From NCBI GenBank assembly GCA_938003685.1, contig CALKXT010000041.1, positions 1 to 64,000 of the forward strand: a stretch of 64,000 nucleotides of DNA. Direction: 5' to 3'. Every line of letters begins with the position of its first letter. Position 1 is the stretch's first letter. A program made the translations under genes and the position numbers. The DNA comes from an uncultured Sulfitobacter sp. (GTDB lineage: Bacteria; Pseudomonadota; Alphaproteobacteria; Rhodobacterales; Rhodobacteraceae). This document shows positions 27,276 through 37,400 of this stretch, one piece after another. The notes beneath the pieces were generated by a model. The model saw only the letters and a program-made list of their open reading frames with translations. It was not told the DNA's origin and did not search any database.

Positions 27276-27716
27276 ATGGCACTCATCATTCGGCAGCTTA
27301 CTGAAGATGACCAAGCTGATTGGCGCGCTTTGTGGTGTTCATATTTGGAGTATTATGAATCTTCCGTCTCAGAACAGGTTTACGAGCGCACTTTTGAGCG
27401 GCTTTTGAATACGGACCGTCCGCAACAAAATGGGTTGATTGCCGTACACGATGGCAAAGCTGTTGGACTTGTTCATTATATCTATCACGCTCACAATTGG
27501 CGGCTTGAGGATGTTTGCTATCTGCAAGATCTCTATGCTGACCCTTCTGTGCGCGGCAAAGGCGTGGGGCGCGCGCTGATTGAGGCCGTTTACAAAGCCG
27601 CAGACCTGAATGGCACGCCGTCGGTTTATTGGCTGACACAGGATTTCAATGCCACGGCCAGACGGTTGTATGATCATGTCGCGAACCTCACCCCATTCAT
27701 TAAATATCAACGGTGA
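27276..27716 (+). CDS. GNAT family N-acetyltransferase
   Basis: A 146-residue acetyltransferase. The acetyl-CoA binding motif is DLYADPSVRGKGVGRALIEA (R-G-K-G-V-G), followed by VYWLTQDFNATARRLYDHV, a typical C-terminal half. It stands alone between the ebo set and the glycan locus, with about 260 bases before and 130 after it. The acceptor is unknown. Confidence 0.92.
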   Translation: MALIIRQLTEDDQADWRALWCSYLEYYESSVSEQVYERTFERLLNTDRPQQNGLIAVHDGKAVGLVHYIYHAHNWRLEDVCYLQDLYADPSVRGKGVGRALIEAVYKAADLNGTPSVYWLTQDFNATARRLYDHVANLTPFIKYQR

Positions 27717-27844
27717 CTTTGTGGGCTCGCTTCTTGCCTAGAAAAAGTGCAAAGCGTACTTGTTTTCTATGGTTGAATGATCCTGTTAAGGCTCGACAAG
27801 GGTAGTAAAACAACTGATGATTGTGCGTCTGAAACGCGTTATAT

Positions 27845-28597
27845 TTGGACCTTGTTTTGACCACCAAACCTTTTACGATTGATCGTTTTGATGTGCTCCG
27901 AAAAATGCAGGCGGATCATTTTTGGCATGCTGGCAGGCTGTCTATGTTGGCGAATGCCTTGTGCAAACGGGTGCCAAAGCGCGTGACTTTAGCTGTTGAT
28001 CTAGGGTGTGGCCCTGGTGTCCAGTTAGAGACTTGGCGCACTTACGCAGATAGGGTTGTGGGGGTTGATCAACACGCTGCTCAAGTCGATGCAAGCATTT
28101 TTGGTGATGGTGTCGAACTGGTCGTAGGTGATGTGACTGACCTGCCGTTTGCGGATAATTCTGTAGATTTGGTGTTGGCATTGGATGTCCTTGAGCACGT
28201 CCCTGATGTGGCCGTGTTGGAGCAGGCGATGCGTGTGTTGAAACCTGGTGGCACGCTGTTATTGTCGGTCCCAGCGTTCCAATGGTTGTGGGGCTTTCGT
28301 GACGAAGATGCGGGGCATCTGAGGCGCTATACAAAAGCGCAGATATGCCAACGTGTTGAACAGGCGGGAATGGAGGTGTGCCGTGCGCGGTATTACCAGT
28401 TTTTCCTTTTTCCATTGGTTGTGATCTCACGCAAAGTTGGACGAAAATCGAAAGTGACCCGCGATGCAGAAGATTTTCCACCGCGTATGGTGAATGCGGT
28501 TTTTCGCTACATAAATCGTTTTGAAGCGCGGCTTGACGCGCTGGGCGTGCGGTTGCCAATCGGCTCATCGATCATTGTCACGGCGAGGAAGGTTTAG
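27845..28597 (+). CDS. Class I SAM-dependent methyltransferase
   Basis: About 250 residues. SAM-binding motif I is AVDLGCGPGVQLETW, followed by VVGVDQH and LALDVLEHVPDVAVLEQAMR with the VLKPGGTLLLSVP post-motif. The C-terminal part (RRYTKAQICQRVEQAGMEV) is as in Methyltransf_11 proteins of polysaccharide loci. The start is uncertain: the track uses TTG at 27845, and the first in-frame ATG is at 27905. The stop is immediately followed by the ATG of the aldolase-like gene. Confidence 0.88.
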   Translation: MDLVLTTKPFTIDRFDVLRKMQADHFWHAGRLSMLANALCKRVPKRVTLAVDLGCGPGVQLETWRTYADRVVGVDQHAAQVDASIFGDGVELVVGDVTDLPFADNSVDLVLALDVLEHVPDVAVLEQAMRVLKPGGTLLLSVPAFQWLWGFRDEDAGHLRRYTKAQICQRVEQAGMEVCRARYYQFFLFPLVVISRKVGRKSKVTRDAEDFPPRMVNAVFRYINRFEARLDALGVRLPIGSSIIVTARKV

Positions 28598-29410
28598 ATG
28601 GATGGGCTGTACCTTGAGGCCAAGCCATTTGAGCTGTTTTTGTTTCATCGCGATGTGGACTTGTCTTGTCAGATGCTAAAATCGGGCGTTGGTGCGATTA
28701 TCATCGACTTAGAGAGCCGTGGTAAAAAACAAAGACAAGCTGGTTTTGACACTGAAATAAACGCGCACACCGCTCAAGATTTACGCAGTTTGCGCGCCAA
28801 GACGAAAGGTCCGATTTTCTGTCGCGTCAGTGGCCCTGACGTTTCAGAACGTGAATTGAATGAGGTCGTTAAAAGCGGCGCGGATGAGATTATCATCCCG
28901 ATGGTAAGGCATGTCACCGAAGTTGAACGCATTTTGCGATTGGTCAATGACCGCTGTCGCGTCACGGTTATGATCGAAACGCAAGAGGCAGCCGATCAGG
29001 CGAATGCACTCAGCGTACTACCGATTGAGCGGATATATGTTGGATTGAACGATCTACATATTGATCGCGGCACTGACACGATATTTACCCCATTGGTGGA
29101 CGGATATTTGGATCGCATCAGGGATGAATGTCGGGAAGTTGCCTTTGGATTTGGTGGGTTGACCCTGCCAGAGCTTGGTGCGCCTCTTGCCGCACGTCAC
29201 TTGTATGCTGAAATGGCGCGGTTGGACTGTTCGTTTACCTTCTTGCGTAGGTCATTCTATCGGGATGTCGTTGGTAAAGAGAGTGCCGATGAGGTGAAGG
29301 GTATGAAGTCTGTTTTGTGCAAAATGCAAATGCGGGCCCCTCAAGCTATTCGTGATGATCAACAAAACCTTCATGACGCGTTTCAGAACATTGATCGGCG
29401 GAACCTGTGA
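28598..29410 (+). CDS. HpcH/HpaI aldolase/citrate lyase-like protein
   Basis: A 270-residue TIM-barrel protein of the HpcH/HpaI type: GVGAIIIDLESRGKK, then ADEIIIPMVRHVTEVERIL, VMIETQEAADQA (the metal-binding Glu) and YVGLNDLHIDRG (Asp). FGFGGLTLPELG follows. Members cleave or form bonds of 2-oxo acids. In this setting, between a methyltransferase and an epimerase of a glycan locus, it could make an unusual acid or keto-sugar precursor. That is inference only. Confidence 0.83.
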   Translation: MDGLYLEAKPFELFLFHRDVDLSCQMLKSGVGAIIIDLESRGKKQRQAGFDTEINAHTAQDLRSLRAKTKGPIFCRVSGPDVSERELNEVVKSGADEIIIPMVRHVTEVERILRLVNDRCRVTVMIETQEAADQANALSVLPIERIYVGLNDLHIDRGTDTIFTPLVDGYLDRIRDECREVAFGFGGLTLPELGAPLAARHLYAEMARLDCSFTFLRRSFYRDVVGKESADEVKGMKSVLCKMQMRAPQAIRDDQQNLHDAFQNIDRRNL

Positions 29411-30321
29411 TGCTTGATCTCACAGGGACTTCAGTATTGGTGACTGGTGCTGCTGGTTTTGTTGGCGCACATCTCGTTGCCCGTCTGGTCGAATGTGGGG
29501 CATCCGTCTGCGCGTTGACGCACCGGGGGCGTCGTACCACCCGACTTGCCGGGCTTGGCGTCAGTAATTGTATTGTTGCGGCAGACCTTGCAGATATGAA
29601 TGAAATAGCAGAAATCATGCGCAGCATTGCGCCAGATGTCATTTTTCACCTTGCGGCAGAACGTGACGAGGCAACCTTGATCGCAAGGCCGGGGATGAGT
29701 GCAACAACCGGTGCCGCATTGGTCCGCGCGGCGGCACGAGAAAACGTAAAACGATTTGTCACCATAGGTTCGTCACTTGAATACCCTGACCGCGACACCG
29801 GTTTGCCTGTTGGACCACATGGTACTGCAAAGGCTCGCGCAATGCAGGCAATGCAAGAGACTTCATTTGAAGTCGGTGTGCCATTCTCTGCGTTTCGAAC
29901 GCACTATGTATATGGCCCTCTGCACGGCACGCAAAAACTGATTCCAACAGCCATTCGTGCGGCCGCAACTGGGATATCGATGACCATGACGGGTCCAGAT
30001 ATCCGCAAACGATTTGTCTATGTTGGGGATGTTGTCACGGCCTGTTTGGATATTTTAGACCTGCCTGCGGACTCTCAACAGGTGTATCTTGCAACCGCGA
30101 CCGATCAGCATGCTAATCAAGAGATCGTTCGCAAAATTGCTAGATTGATGGGCAAAGAAATAGGTATTGATATGGACCCGCTGACGTTGCGGGATTGGGA
30201 TCGTACGGATTGGGATTTACCAATCGGTGCCACCTTATTGCCGGGGTGGAAACCTTCAGTTGACCTTGATCAAGGTCTTAAAGCTTCAATAATGTCAGAG
30301 GGATTTGAAGTCCGTGATTGA
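29407..30321 (+). CDS. NAD-dependent epimerase/dehydratase (extended SDR)
   Basis: A 304-residue sugar-nucleotide-type SDR. The Rossmann motif is VTGAAGFVGAHLVARL and the catalytic region is GSSLEYP. A histidine-lysine form (GPHGTAKARAMQ) stands where YxxxK is usual, so the classic tyrosine is not obvious. FRTHYVYGP and KRFVYVGDVV are typical of the substrate-binding half. The likely start (GTG at 29407 or ATG at 29410) overlaps the aldolase stop. The likely role is making a nucleotide sugar for the glycan locus. Confidence 0.85.
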   Translation: MMLDLTGTSVLVTGAAGFVGAHLVARLVECGASVCALTHRGRRTTRLAGLGVSNCIVAADLADMNEIAEIMRSIAPDVIFHLAAERDEATLIARPGMSATTGAALVRAAARENVKRFVTIGSSLEYPDRDTGLPVGPHGTAKARAMQAMQETSFEVGVPFSAFRTHYVYGPLHGTQKLIPTAIRAAATGISMTMTGPDIRKRFVYVGDVVTACLDILDLPADSQQVYLATATDQHANQEIVRKIARLMGKEIGIDMDPLTLRDWDRTDWDLPIGATLLPGWKPSVDLDQGLKASIMSEGFEVRD

Positions 30322-31003
30322 AAGCGTCAGCATCATTGTTCCGGTGATGAACAACCAAAATACTGTAGTCAGGTTGGTCGATGAGGTGTCTACAGCTTTG
30401 GATGGGCATAGCGTCGAGTTTATCTTTGTCGAAGACGCGAGCACCGATGGATCGCTTGAGGTATTGGTTCAAATGGCGGGTCGCGACAACCGTGTTCAAG
30501 TCGTGATTAATGACAGGAATCTAGGTCAGCAAGCCAGTATTCATAGGGGATTGGTACAGTGCAGTGGAGAGGCCGTAGTGGTGATGGACGCCGACCTCCA
30601 AGATCCACCAAACGCGATTCCAATCTTGCTTCAGGGCTTGATGGATGGACCTTATGATGCAGTGTTTGCCGCACGGGTCGGGCGGTATCAATCCGTGCCG
30701 CGCATGTGTAGTGGCATGGTCTTTCGTTTTCTCATGCGCCGTTTGACCAACTTGCCCAAGGGGGCGGGTGGGTTTGTCATCATGTGCGATCATGTTGCGG
30801 CTGATGTGGCAGCGAAGAAAGGTAAATGGTTTTACCTTCCGGGTCTCATTGGATGTGGTGATCATCGCTTGCATGCCATTCCGGTCGAACGGTCCATACG
30901 CAAATCAGGGTATTCTGCTTTTAGCAGTTCTATGCGCTGGAAAACTGGTTTTTCGAATATCGCAGCCGTGCTGCAAGAAAGGGTGTTTCATGCCAAAAGA
31001 TAA
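30305..31003 (+). CDS. Family 2 glycosyltransferase
   Basis: A 232-residue GT2 (dolichyl-phosphate-mannose-synthase-like) enzyme: SIIVPVMNNQNTVVRLVDEV, FVEDASTDGS, NLGQQASIHRGL and the DxD-bearing VVMDADLQDPP. It lacks the C-terminal membrane helices of the ArnC type. The start is TTG at 30305 or GTG at 30314, both inside the end of the epimerase gene. No ATG lies early enough to keep the first strand, so a non-ATG start is needed. Confidence 0.9.
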   Translation: MKSVIESVSIIVPVMNNQNTVVRLVDEVSTALDGHSVEFIFVEDASTDGSLEVLVQMAGRDNRVQVVINDRNLGQQASIHRGLVQCSGEAVVVMDADLQDPPNAIPILLQGLMDGPYDAVFAARVGRYQSVPRMCSGMVFRFLMRRLTNLPKGAGGFVIMCDHVAADVAAKKGKWFYLPGLIGCGDHRLHAIPVERSIRKSGYSAFSSSMRWKTGFSNIAAVLQERVFHAKR

Positions 31004-31751
31004 CAATGAACAGGCGCGTCACAACGCCATTCAACGCTCATATTACGAGGATCGCCCGCGCGCGGACAATCATCGCATGTTGGTGCAGCAATCCCCATAT
31101 GTAATGAACCATGTTGACCAACTGATTGCATTCGCGGGGCTGAAACCGGGCGATCGTGTTTTGGATGTGGGCTGTGGTATGGGTAAATTTACCATTCCCT
31201 TAAGCCAACGTGGGATTGATGTGGATGGCTTTGATCTGTCCCCTAAGCTGCTCGAAGAACTGCGCACTCAAGCAGGGAGCGACAGTGCGATCAAGACATT
31301 CTGTGGTGATTTGCTGGAAGACAATCCAGAGTTGAATGGTAAGTATGATCAGATCACTGGATTTTTTATGTTGCATCATCTTTTTGATCTGCAACAGGCG
31401 ATGAACCATATGGCCCCGCTTCTTAAACCCGGAGGGCAGGCTACGTTTTTGGAGCCCAATCCACTGTGCGCACTGTTTTACATTCAGATCACTTTGGCCC
31501 CGACGATGTCGTGGAAAGCTGAAAAGGGTATCCTGAAGTTGACGCAAAAAAACACAACTAAGTGTATGGAGAAAGCTGGGTTTACGGACGTTGCATTCAA
31601 GCGGTACGGTATTCTGCCTCCGTTCATGCGCAACACGGGCTTTGGTGCAAAATTTGAACCTATGTATGATAAGGTGGCACTGTTGCGACCATTTTCTGCG
31701 TTCCAAATGGTAAAGGCACGATTGGGTCCGAATGGCGCAACAAAGGGATGA
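30990..31751 (+). CDS. Class I SAM-dependent methyltransferase
   Basis: A 253-residue methyltransferase beginning MPKDNNEQARHNAIQRSYYE. The track start (30768) only adds 74 residues read out of frame from the glycosyltransferase gene. The SAM site is VLDVGCGMGKFTIPLSQRG, and the acidic residue after strand 2 is in DGFDLS. MLHHLFDLQQAMNHM and LLKPGGQATFLEPNP follow. It overlaps the genes on both sides and so is part of one translational unit. Confidence 0.9.
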   Translation: MPKDNNEQARHNAIQRSYYEDRPRADNHRMLVQQSPYVMNHVDQLIAFAGLKPGDRVLDVGCGMGKFTIPLSQRGIDVDGFDLSPKLLEELRTQAGSDSAIKTFCGDLLEDNPELNGKYDQITGFFMLHHLFDLQQAMNHMAPLLKPGGQATFLEPNPLCALFYIQITLAPTMSWKAEKGILKLTQKNTTKCMEKAGFTDVAFKRYGILPPFMRNTGFGAKFEPMYDKVALLRPFSAFQMVKARLGPNGATKG

Positions 31752-33256
31752 ATAGTTTTTTTGCGGCGCTTGTGGTTCCACTTGCGCTGCTTACTTTTGC
31801 CATGTTTCGAACCATCCGCTGCGGATTGAACCTCGATGATGAAGGCTATCTAATCTACGGGACCCAAGCGGTTCTGCGCGGTGAAATTCCGATCCGTGAT
31901 TTTCGTGCATATGACCCGGGTCGGTATTACTGGTGCGCCTTGTGGTTCAGGTTGCTGGGTCCGGGTTTCATCACTGCGCGGATCGCGATGGCACTTCTTT
32001 CAGCCGGTTCAATCGTTCTCATTGTTGTGCTGATCTGTCATGCAACGGGTAGTGCTTTGGTAGCTAGCGCTACGGCCTGTCTTGCTTTGGTTTGGATGAC
32101 TCCGATTTATCGACAGGTTGAAGTATTTTTTAGCATCGTCTGTTGCGCGACGCTATATGGATTGGTGGTGGGCATTGGGCATCCAATTGCTTTGGGCGCG
32201 ATTGGAATGGGTGCGGCCTTTTTTGGCCTTAACATCTTCGTCTATTTTGTTGGCTCAGCCGTATTGGTCCTCATTTTTGGCAGCATAGCCGGGTTCTTTG
32301 GGTTTGTTGATTTGGCATTGTCATTTGTTGTTGGCTTAGGGATTTTCGGGGCGATTTTATGCGCTATGGTCGCAATCGTACCCGGTGCCCTCAACGCATA
32401 TTTTGAGCGAAAAGTCTGGCCACTTTGGCGTCGGGGAACAACGAATTTACCGATGCCGCGGCCTTGGGTATGGACTGCTACGACGCCCGAATTCAAAGGC
32501 TATGCGCGCTGGCGGCAAATCTCTTACAAGTTTTTATTCACGTTACTGCCTGTCATGTGCGTGGTTTCATTAATCTGGGTAATGTTTGGTACATCTGAAC
32601 CCGATGATAGGGTTGATGCGCTTTGCCTTGTCGCAGCCTGTGCCGGGCTAATCTATTTTCATCATGCTTTTTCACGCGCTGATCTGCGGCATATTTACGG
32701 AGTTATGCAACCGATCTTCATTTTGTGTGCTGCGCTCAGTCAGATGATGTTTGGATGGCTTGGCGCGACGGTTTTACTCTGCCTGCTTGGTATCGGCAGC
32801 ATTATACTGTTGCGCAATGAAGCGGATTTCATCTTTGGTGATACACAGTTGCTGCGCAAACTGGTGCCATTTGAAATTGGCAATGATCTTTTTATGCTGT
32901 CCAAAGGTTTTGCGCAGACTCTTACACAAATCAAATCGATCGTAGATGAACATATGCAAACAGATGACGTTATGTTTGCCGCACCAGCGTATCCCGGTAT
33001 GTTGGCATTGTTTGGCTGCAAGACCGCAATCTACGACACTTTCCCGGTCTACATGTCTACGCTACGGTCGCGTCAAGTTATGCTGAATGAAATTGCAGCG
33101 TCTAAACCGAAAGTGGCAATTGTCGCGAATGTGATGATCGACGGGCGGCAAGATTTATTGTTCGCAAACAACTACCCTGAAGTAACCAAATACATATTTA
33201 CGCATTACGATATTGCACTGTCTGACGCATCACAGACGATTTATGTTCGCCGCTGA
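31748..33256 (+). CDS. Polytopic GT-C-like membrane glycosyltransferase
   Basis: A 502-residue protein with about ten hydrophobic helices. Its first extracytoplasmic loop holds LDDEGYLIYGTQAVLRGEIP and RDFRAYDPGRYYW, the acidic pattern seen in GT39/PMT-like and other GT-C enzymes that use lipid-linked sugars. A C-terminal soluble part of about 150 residues follows the last helix. The four-base overlap (ATGA) couples it to the preceding methyltransferase gene. The donor and acceptor cannot be told. Confidence 0.75.
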   Translation: MNSFFAALVVPLALLTFAMFRTIRCGLNLDDEGYLIYGTQAVLRGEIPIRDFRAYDPGRYYWCALWFRLLGPGFITARIAMALLSAGSIVLIVVLICHATGSALVASATACLALVWMTPIYRQVEVFFSIVCCATLYGLVVGIGHPIALGAIGMGAAFFGLNIFVYFVGSAVLVLIFGSIAGFFGFVDLALSFVVGLGIFGAILCAMVAIVPGALNAYFERKVWPLWRRGTTNLPMPRPWVWTATTPEFKGYARWRQISYKFLFTLLPVMCVVSLIWVMFGTSEPDDRVDALCLVAACAGLIYFHHAFSRADLRHIYGVMQPIFILCAALSQMMFGWLGATVLLCLLGIGSIILLRNEADFIFGDTQLLRKLVPFEIGNDLFMLSKGFAQTLTQIKSIVDEHMQTDDVMFAAPAYPGMLALFGCKTAIYDTFPVYMSTLRSRQVMLNEIAASKPKVAIVANVMIDGRQDLLFANNYPEVTKYIFTHYDIALSDASQTIYVRR

Positions 33257-33285
33257 ATATTTCTACAAACAAAACCGTGAGAATT

Positions 33286-33822
33286 TCAGAAAATCCTGCA
33301 CCCACTTTCGGTGAGTGGCCCCGGTTGGACCGGACGCCCAGGTGCGGGGTTGATGATGACTGTCTGTACACCTGTTAAGCTTCGCATGCATTGATCTGCT
33401 GCCTGACCGCCGGCGAATTTTCCATCAACATAGATGTCGATCCAGACGTATCCGTTATAGCCACTGTGACAGGGTCCGTTTTGTGGTGAATTACCGTCAC
33501 CACAAAGGTCTTCAACTACGGCATATTTACGTAGGCGAGGTATGTAAAATCTGGTTCCAGCCGGAAAATCCATTACACTCCGGTTACCGTGACGGACATG
33601 TCCAACCGCCAGCGTGATTGGGTCACGATATGTCCCCGTTCCGCCTGCTTCGCGGTGGACAACCGGCCTCGCGATATTACTCGATCCTCTTGGCGTATTG
33701 TCCCAATAACTATAGCCAGTCAGGAAGGCACTGAACTGTTGTTCGGCTTGAACACTGCCTGCACTGAAAGCCGCGATCAATGTAAATGCCAGTGTTCTAA
33801 TGCACAGTCCAAGCTTCATCAC
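33286..33822 (-). CDS. Exported double-psi beta-barrel (3D/RlpA-like) protein
   Basis: A 178-residue protein with a Sec signal peptide (LAFTLIAAFSAGSVQA). GTYRDPITLAVGH, then FPAGTRFYIPRLRKYAVVEDLCG, resembles the 3D and RlpA-like beta-barrel domains of cell-wall-active proteins, where the Asp of the VVED stretch is conserved. Four cysteines in the C-terminal half may form disulfides. It points toward the end of the GT-C-like gene. Activity on peptidoglycan is possible but not shown. Confidence 0.65.
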   Translation of the reverse strand: MMKLGLCIRTLAFTLIAAFSAGSVQAEQQFSAFLTGYSYWDNTPRGSSNIARPVVHREAGGTGTYRDPITLAVGHVRHGNRSVMDFPAGTRFYIPRLRKYAVVEDLCGDGNSPQNGPCHSGYNGYVWIDIYVDGKFAGGQAADQCMRSLTGVQTVIINPAPGRPVQPGPLTESGCRIF

Positions 33823-34440
33823 AAAGTACCCTTCCCAGAAAAGTGTGACCGCGCCATATGGTCACTACCGTTTCTGGAAGGTGCGCTAGAAAGATTTATG
33901 AACCCTTAATAAAAGTGGTAATACGAAGTTAGAATGGGCGTAAAGCTGCCACATTGCTGTGCATGTGCGAGAGAATCACTGCAAGAAAAAACAATCTTAG
34001 AAAGAGTTAATTTGTGATAAACCCGTATAGGGTGATTTGATAATTCACCAATCCTCAAAATAGCCCCCCACCGTCGCCTCATTCGAAACGCTGGCACTAC
34101 TAATAGTTGTTAATGAAGGGCTTAGACCCACAACGAGTGACTTGATTTAGCTTATTCATATACTCGTTCACATAATGTTGTCTGATACCCACCGGCATTA
34201 TTTTTGGTCAAGGTGGGGTGTATTATCAGTTTGTGATAAGAAGAACTGGGGGATGCGTTTGCGCCGGGGAGCGCTGCATCTGATTTTGGGTGATTAAGAT
34301 TTGCCAGCCAGCAAGGCCAGTAACAGGTCGTTCAGATTGTCTAAATCTTGAACGGGTGTGCTGCGGGTCTTTCTGAACAGGCAAATTCTGTTTTGGTGGA
34401 AGATCCGTGGTAATGAGCGCTGCTCACTTCATATACGGCG
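33823..34440. other. Long intergenic region before the deacetylase-glycosyltransferase fusion
   Basis: About 620 bases with no supported gene. It should contain promoters for the minus-strand exported protein and for the plus-strand fusion gene. The ORFs listed here have no good start sites or family features, and one (34358-34567) runs into the fusion gene in another frame. A 10-base word TTTGTGATAA occurs twice, which I do not consider meaningful. Confidence 0.5.
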
Positions 34441-37400
34441 TTGGTGCGACAGGTGGGTAAGTCAGCACATACGTTTAGAGACCCGCGTATTGGCCGGGGC
34501 TTGTCTGACCGCGTTTTTGCTGATCCCAGCAATCGTCGGCGCGGGCGTATTTTGTACTCTGCATTGATGTTGTTGGCTGCAATCCTAGTGTGGATTTTCA
34601 TTTTCTCAATTGCGTTGGTGTCTACGCAGGAATTGGAAGCGGCCCTGCCGGACGATGTTGTCACACTAAAGGGACATTTTTATCAAACCGGCGATCACGA
34701 ACATGCGCAGGTTTCGCCCGATCATATTGCTTCGATCCCCGCCATTGACGTTTATCATCAGCAAGAAGCGTTGGAATACCGATGCCAGCCGGGTGAGGCT
34801 GATAGGCCGCGTGGTGCCGTACAGCGTGTTTATGCCATGTTGCCCAGTGCATTGCCTTGGGCTGCACAGTCACTCGAGCAAAGCTGCGATGTGATTGATG
34901 TGATTATGCCTGCTTGGTTTGATGTCCAATTGGGCGCAGATCAGGTTGAGGTCATAGGCCTTGAAGACGATGCCCGTGAAGCCATGCGTGGATATGTTGC
35001 CGCGCGCAACGGACGCATTGAAGTCATGCCAGTTGTTGCGTTCAATCAAGCAATTGCGCGCCTATATGGCGATCCGGGTGGACGGTCCGAAATTGTGGCT
35101 GCTTTGACTGAGTTTATAGAGCAAGTGGATAAGCCGGGTGAATTGGCCGGCCTCTGTATCGATGCAAGCAGCCTGACCGAAGAAGGCAGTTCTGCCTTTG
35201 CATCCGTTCTACGTCCGCTCAGTGAAGTCATGCGTGTACAGGGGATGCGACCCTGTGTGGCGCTTCCCGGTTCTGCGCCAGATGGTATGTTTGTCATCGC
35301 AAATCGGTTTGCTGATGTTGTGATCGCAAAGGTCTTTGAAGAGCCGTGGGTGGGATCAGCGCCACAACCGATTGCGGCGGATGATTGGTTTGATCGCCGG
35401 GTCGGATCAGTTCAATCCGCAGTTGATGTTGAAAAGCTGGTCATCGCAATGGGCACGTTTTCAGTTGACTGGACGTCGGGCAGTCCAAAACCAAAAATTA
35501 TACCCTTTGCTGAGGCAATGGCGCTCATGGTGGCGGCGAAAACCAAACCCAAATACGAACCTTTTGCGGGCAATGCTCAATCGGTTTTTGTAGATGCAAA
35601 GGGAATGCAACACCGCTTGTGGATGCTTGATGCCGGCTCGGCGCACAATCAATTGATGATTTTGAAGCGTCGCGGTGTGCAATCGGCCGCAGTTTGGAGT
35701 CTTGGATATGAAGATCCGGGCATCTGGGCCGTTTTAGATCAAGCGGTCAAAGCCAAAGCGTTGAGCTCTGATAGCCTAAGTAATCTGGTTTTCGCCAATT
35801 ACGTTGATCGTCTTGGCAAAGGTCCATTTGTTGCGCCTGTTTCAATGCCTGTGGTGGGGGAACGCGAGGTTATGATTGATCCACAAACAAATCGCATCAT
35901 GGCGATGGAATATACTCAATTACCGCAGCCTAGCATTGTGCGTCTATATGGTGGGGGGCAAACCAACAAGGTTGTGCTGACCTTTGATGATGGACCGCAT
36001 AAGATACACACGCCTGCAACACTGGCGGTTTTGAAATCCACCAATACGCCGGGCACATTTTTTGTCTTGGGCAGTAGCGCGATTAAGGCGCCTGAACTGG
36101 TTGAACGCATCCTAGAAGAAGGTCATGAAATAGGCTCTCATACCTATTCACACCCCCACATGGGTGACCTTTCTGCTGGGCGAGCAATCGTTGAGGTGAA
36201 TTCAGTTCAACTGTTGGTTAATGGCATTACAGGCAAGAATATGCGTCTATACCGCGAACCTTACATGCGTAGCGGTGGGCCGATCACATCCAAAGAAGTT
36301 GCCTCTCTGATGCCGCTCGAAAAAGCGGGCTATATCATTGCGGGGATGGATATTGTGCCGCGCGATTGGTTGGCGAGACCTGCTGAAGATTTGACCAAAG
36401 ATATCATTGCCCAAGTAGAGGAAAACGCAGGCGGTGTTGTTTTACTGCATGACGGGGGCGGCGATCAAAGTGAGATGGTCAAAGCCTTGCCCGTTGTGAT
36501 CAAAACGCTGCGTGAAAAAGGTTATGTGTTCACGTCGATGGCCAATTTTCTTGAGACCACGCCAGAAACTTTGCTGCCCAATGCAGAAGGTATGCAATCA
36601 ACTTTCAACAATGTGTCTTTCAAAGCGGTTGGCAGTGGGTGGTCATTGCTGGAACTGGTTTTTTGGACTGTCCTCGTTATCGGCTTGGTGCGGGCAATTA
36701 TTTTGTTGATCCTAACGGCACTGCGTAAACGACATGTCGGGCCTGACACGTCAGAAGCGCCTTCGGTCACCGTCGTTATCCCGGCTTTTAATGAGGCGAA
36801 GGTGATCGGGCGCTGCATCGATTATGTGCTGGCCACGCAATATACTGATTTTGATGTGATCGTTGTGGATGACGGGTCAAGTGATGATACCTATATGGCT
36901 GCGATGGCGTTTGCGGATCATCCTTTAGTGACTGTAATCACTCAATCAAATGGGGGTAAGGCGGCCGCGATGAATGCAGCCTTGTTTGAAACAGATAGTG
37001 ATGTGTTGATCTGCATTGATGCGGATTCACAATTACATCCGCAAGCCGTTGGACTGATGGCTGCGCACTTTAGCGATCCAAAAATCGGGGCCGTTGCAGG
37101 GCGTGTCGTCGTGGGTAACCGCACCAATATCCTGACACGGCTACAGGCATTGGAATACATCACCGCACAAAGTATCGAACGTCGTGCCAAAGAAGTCTTG
37201 AATGCCATTACAGTTGTCCCCGGTGCCATCGGTGCTTGGCGCACAAACGCGCTGATGGAGGCGGGTATTTTTTCGACTGAAACACTGACTGAAGATGCCG
37301 ACATGACGATGGCAATCATCCGTTCTGATTACCGCGTGGTTTATGAGGATCGCGCTGTTGCAGTGACGGAAACCCCAGCTACTGTGAGTGGGTTGATGGC

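Noticed and set aside
34011-34239. Repeated 10-base word TTTGTGATAA
   Set aside because: Only two copies 219 bases apart; such a repeat is expected by chance in AT-rich intergenic DNA.
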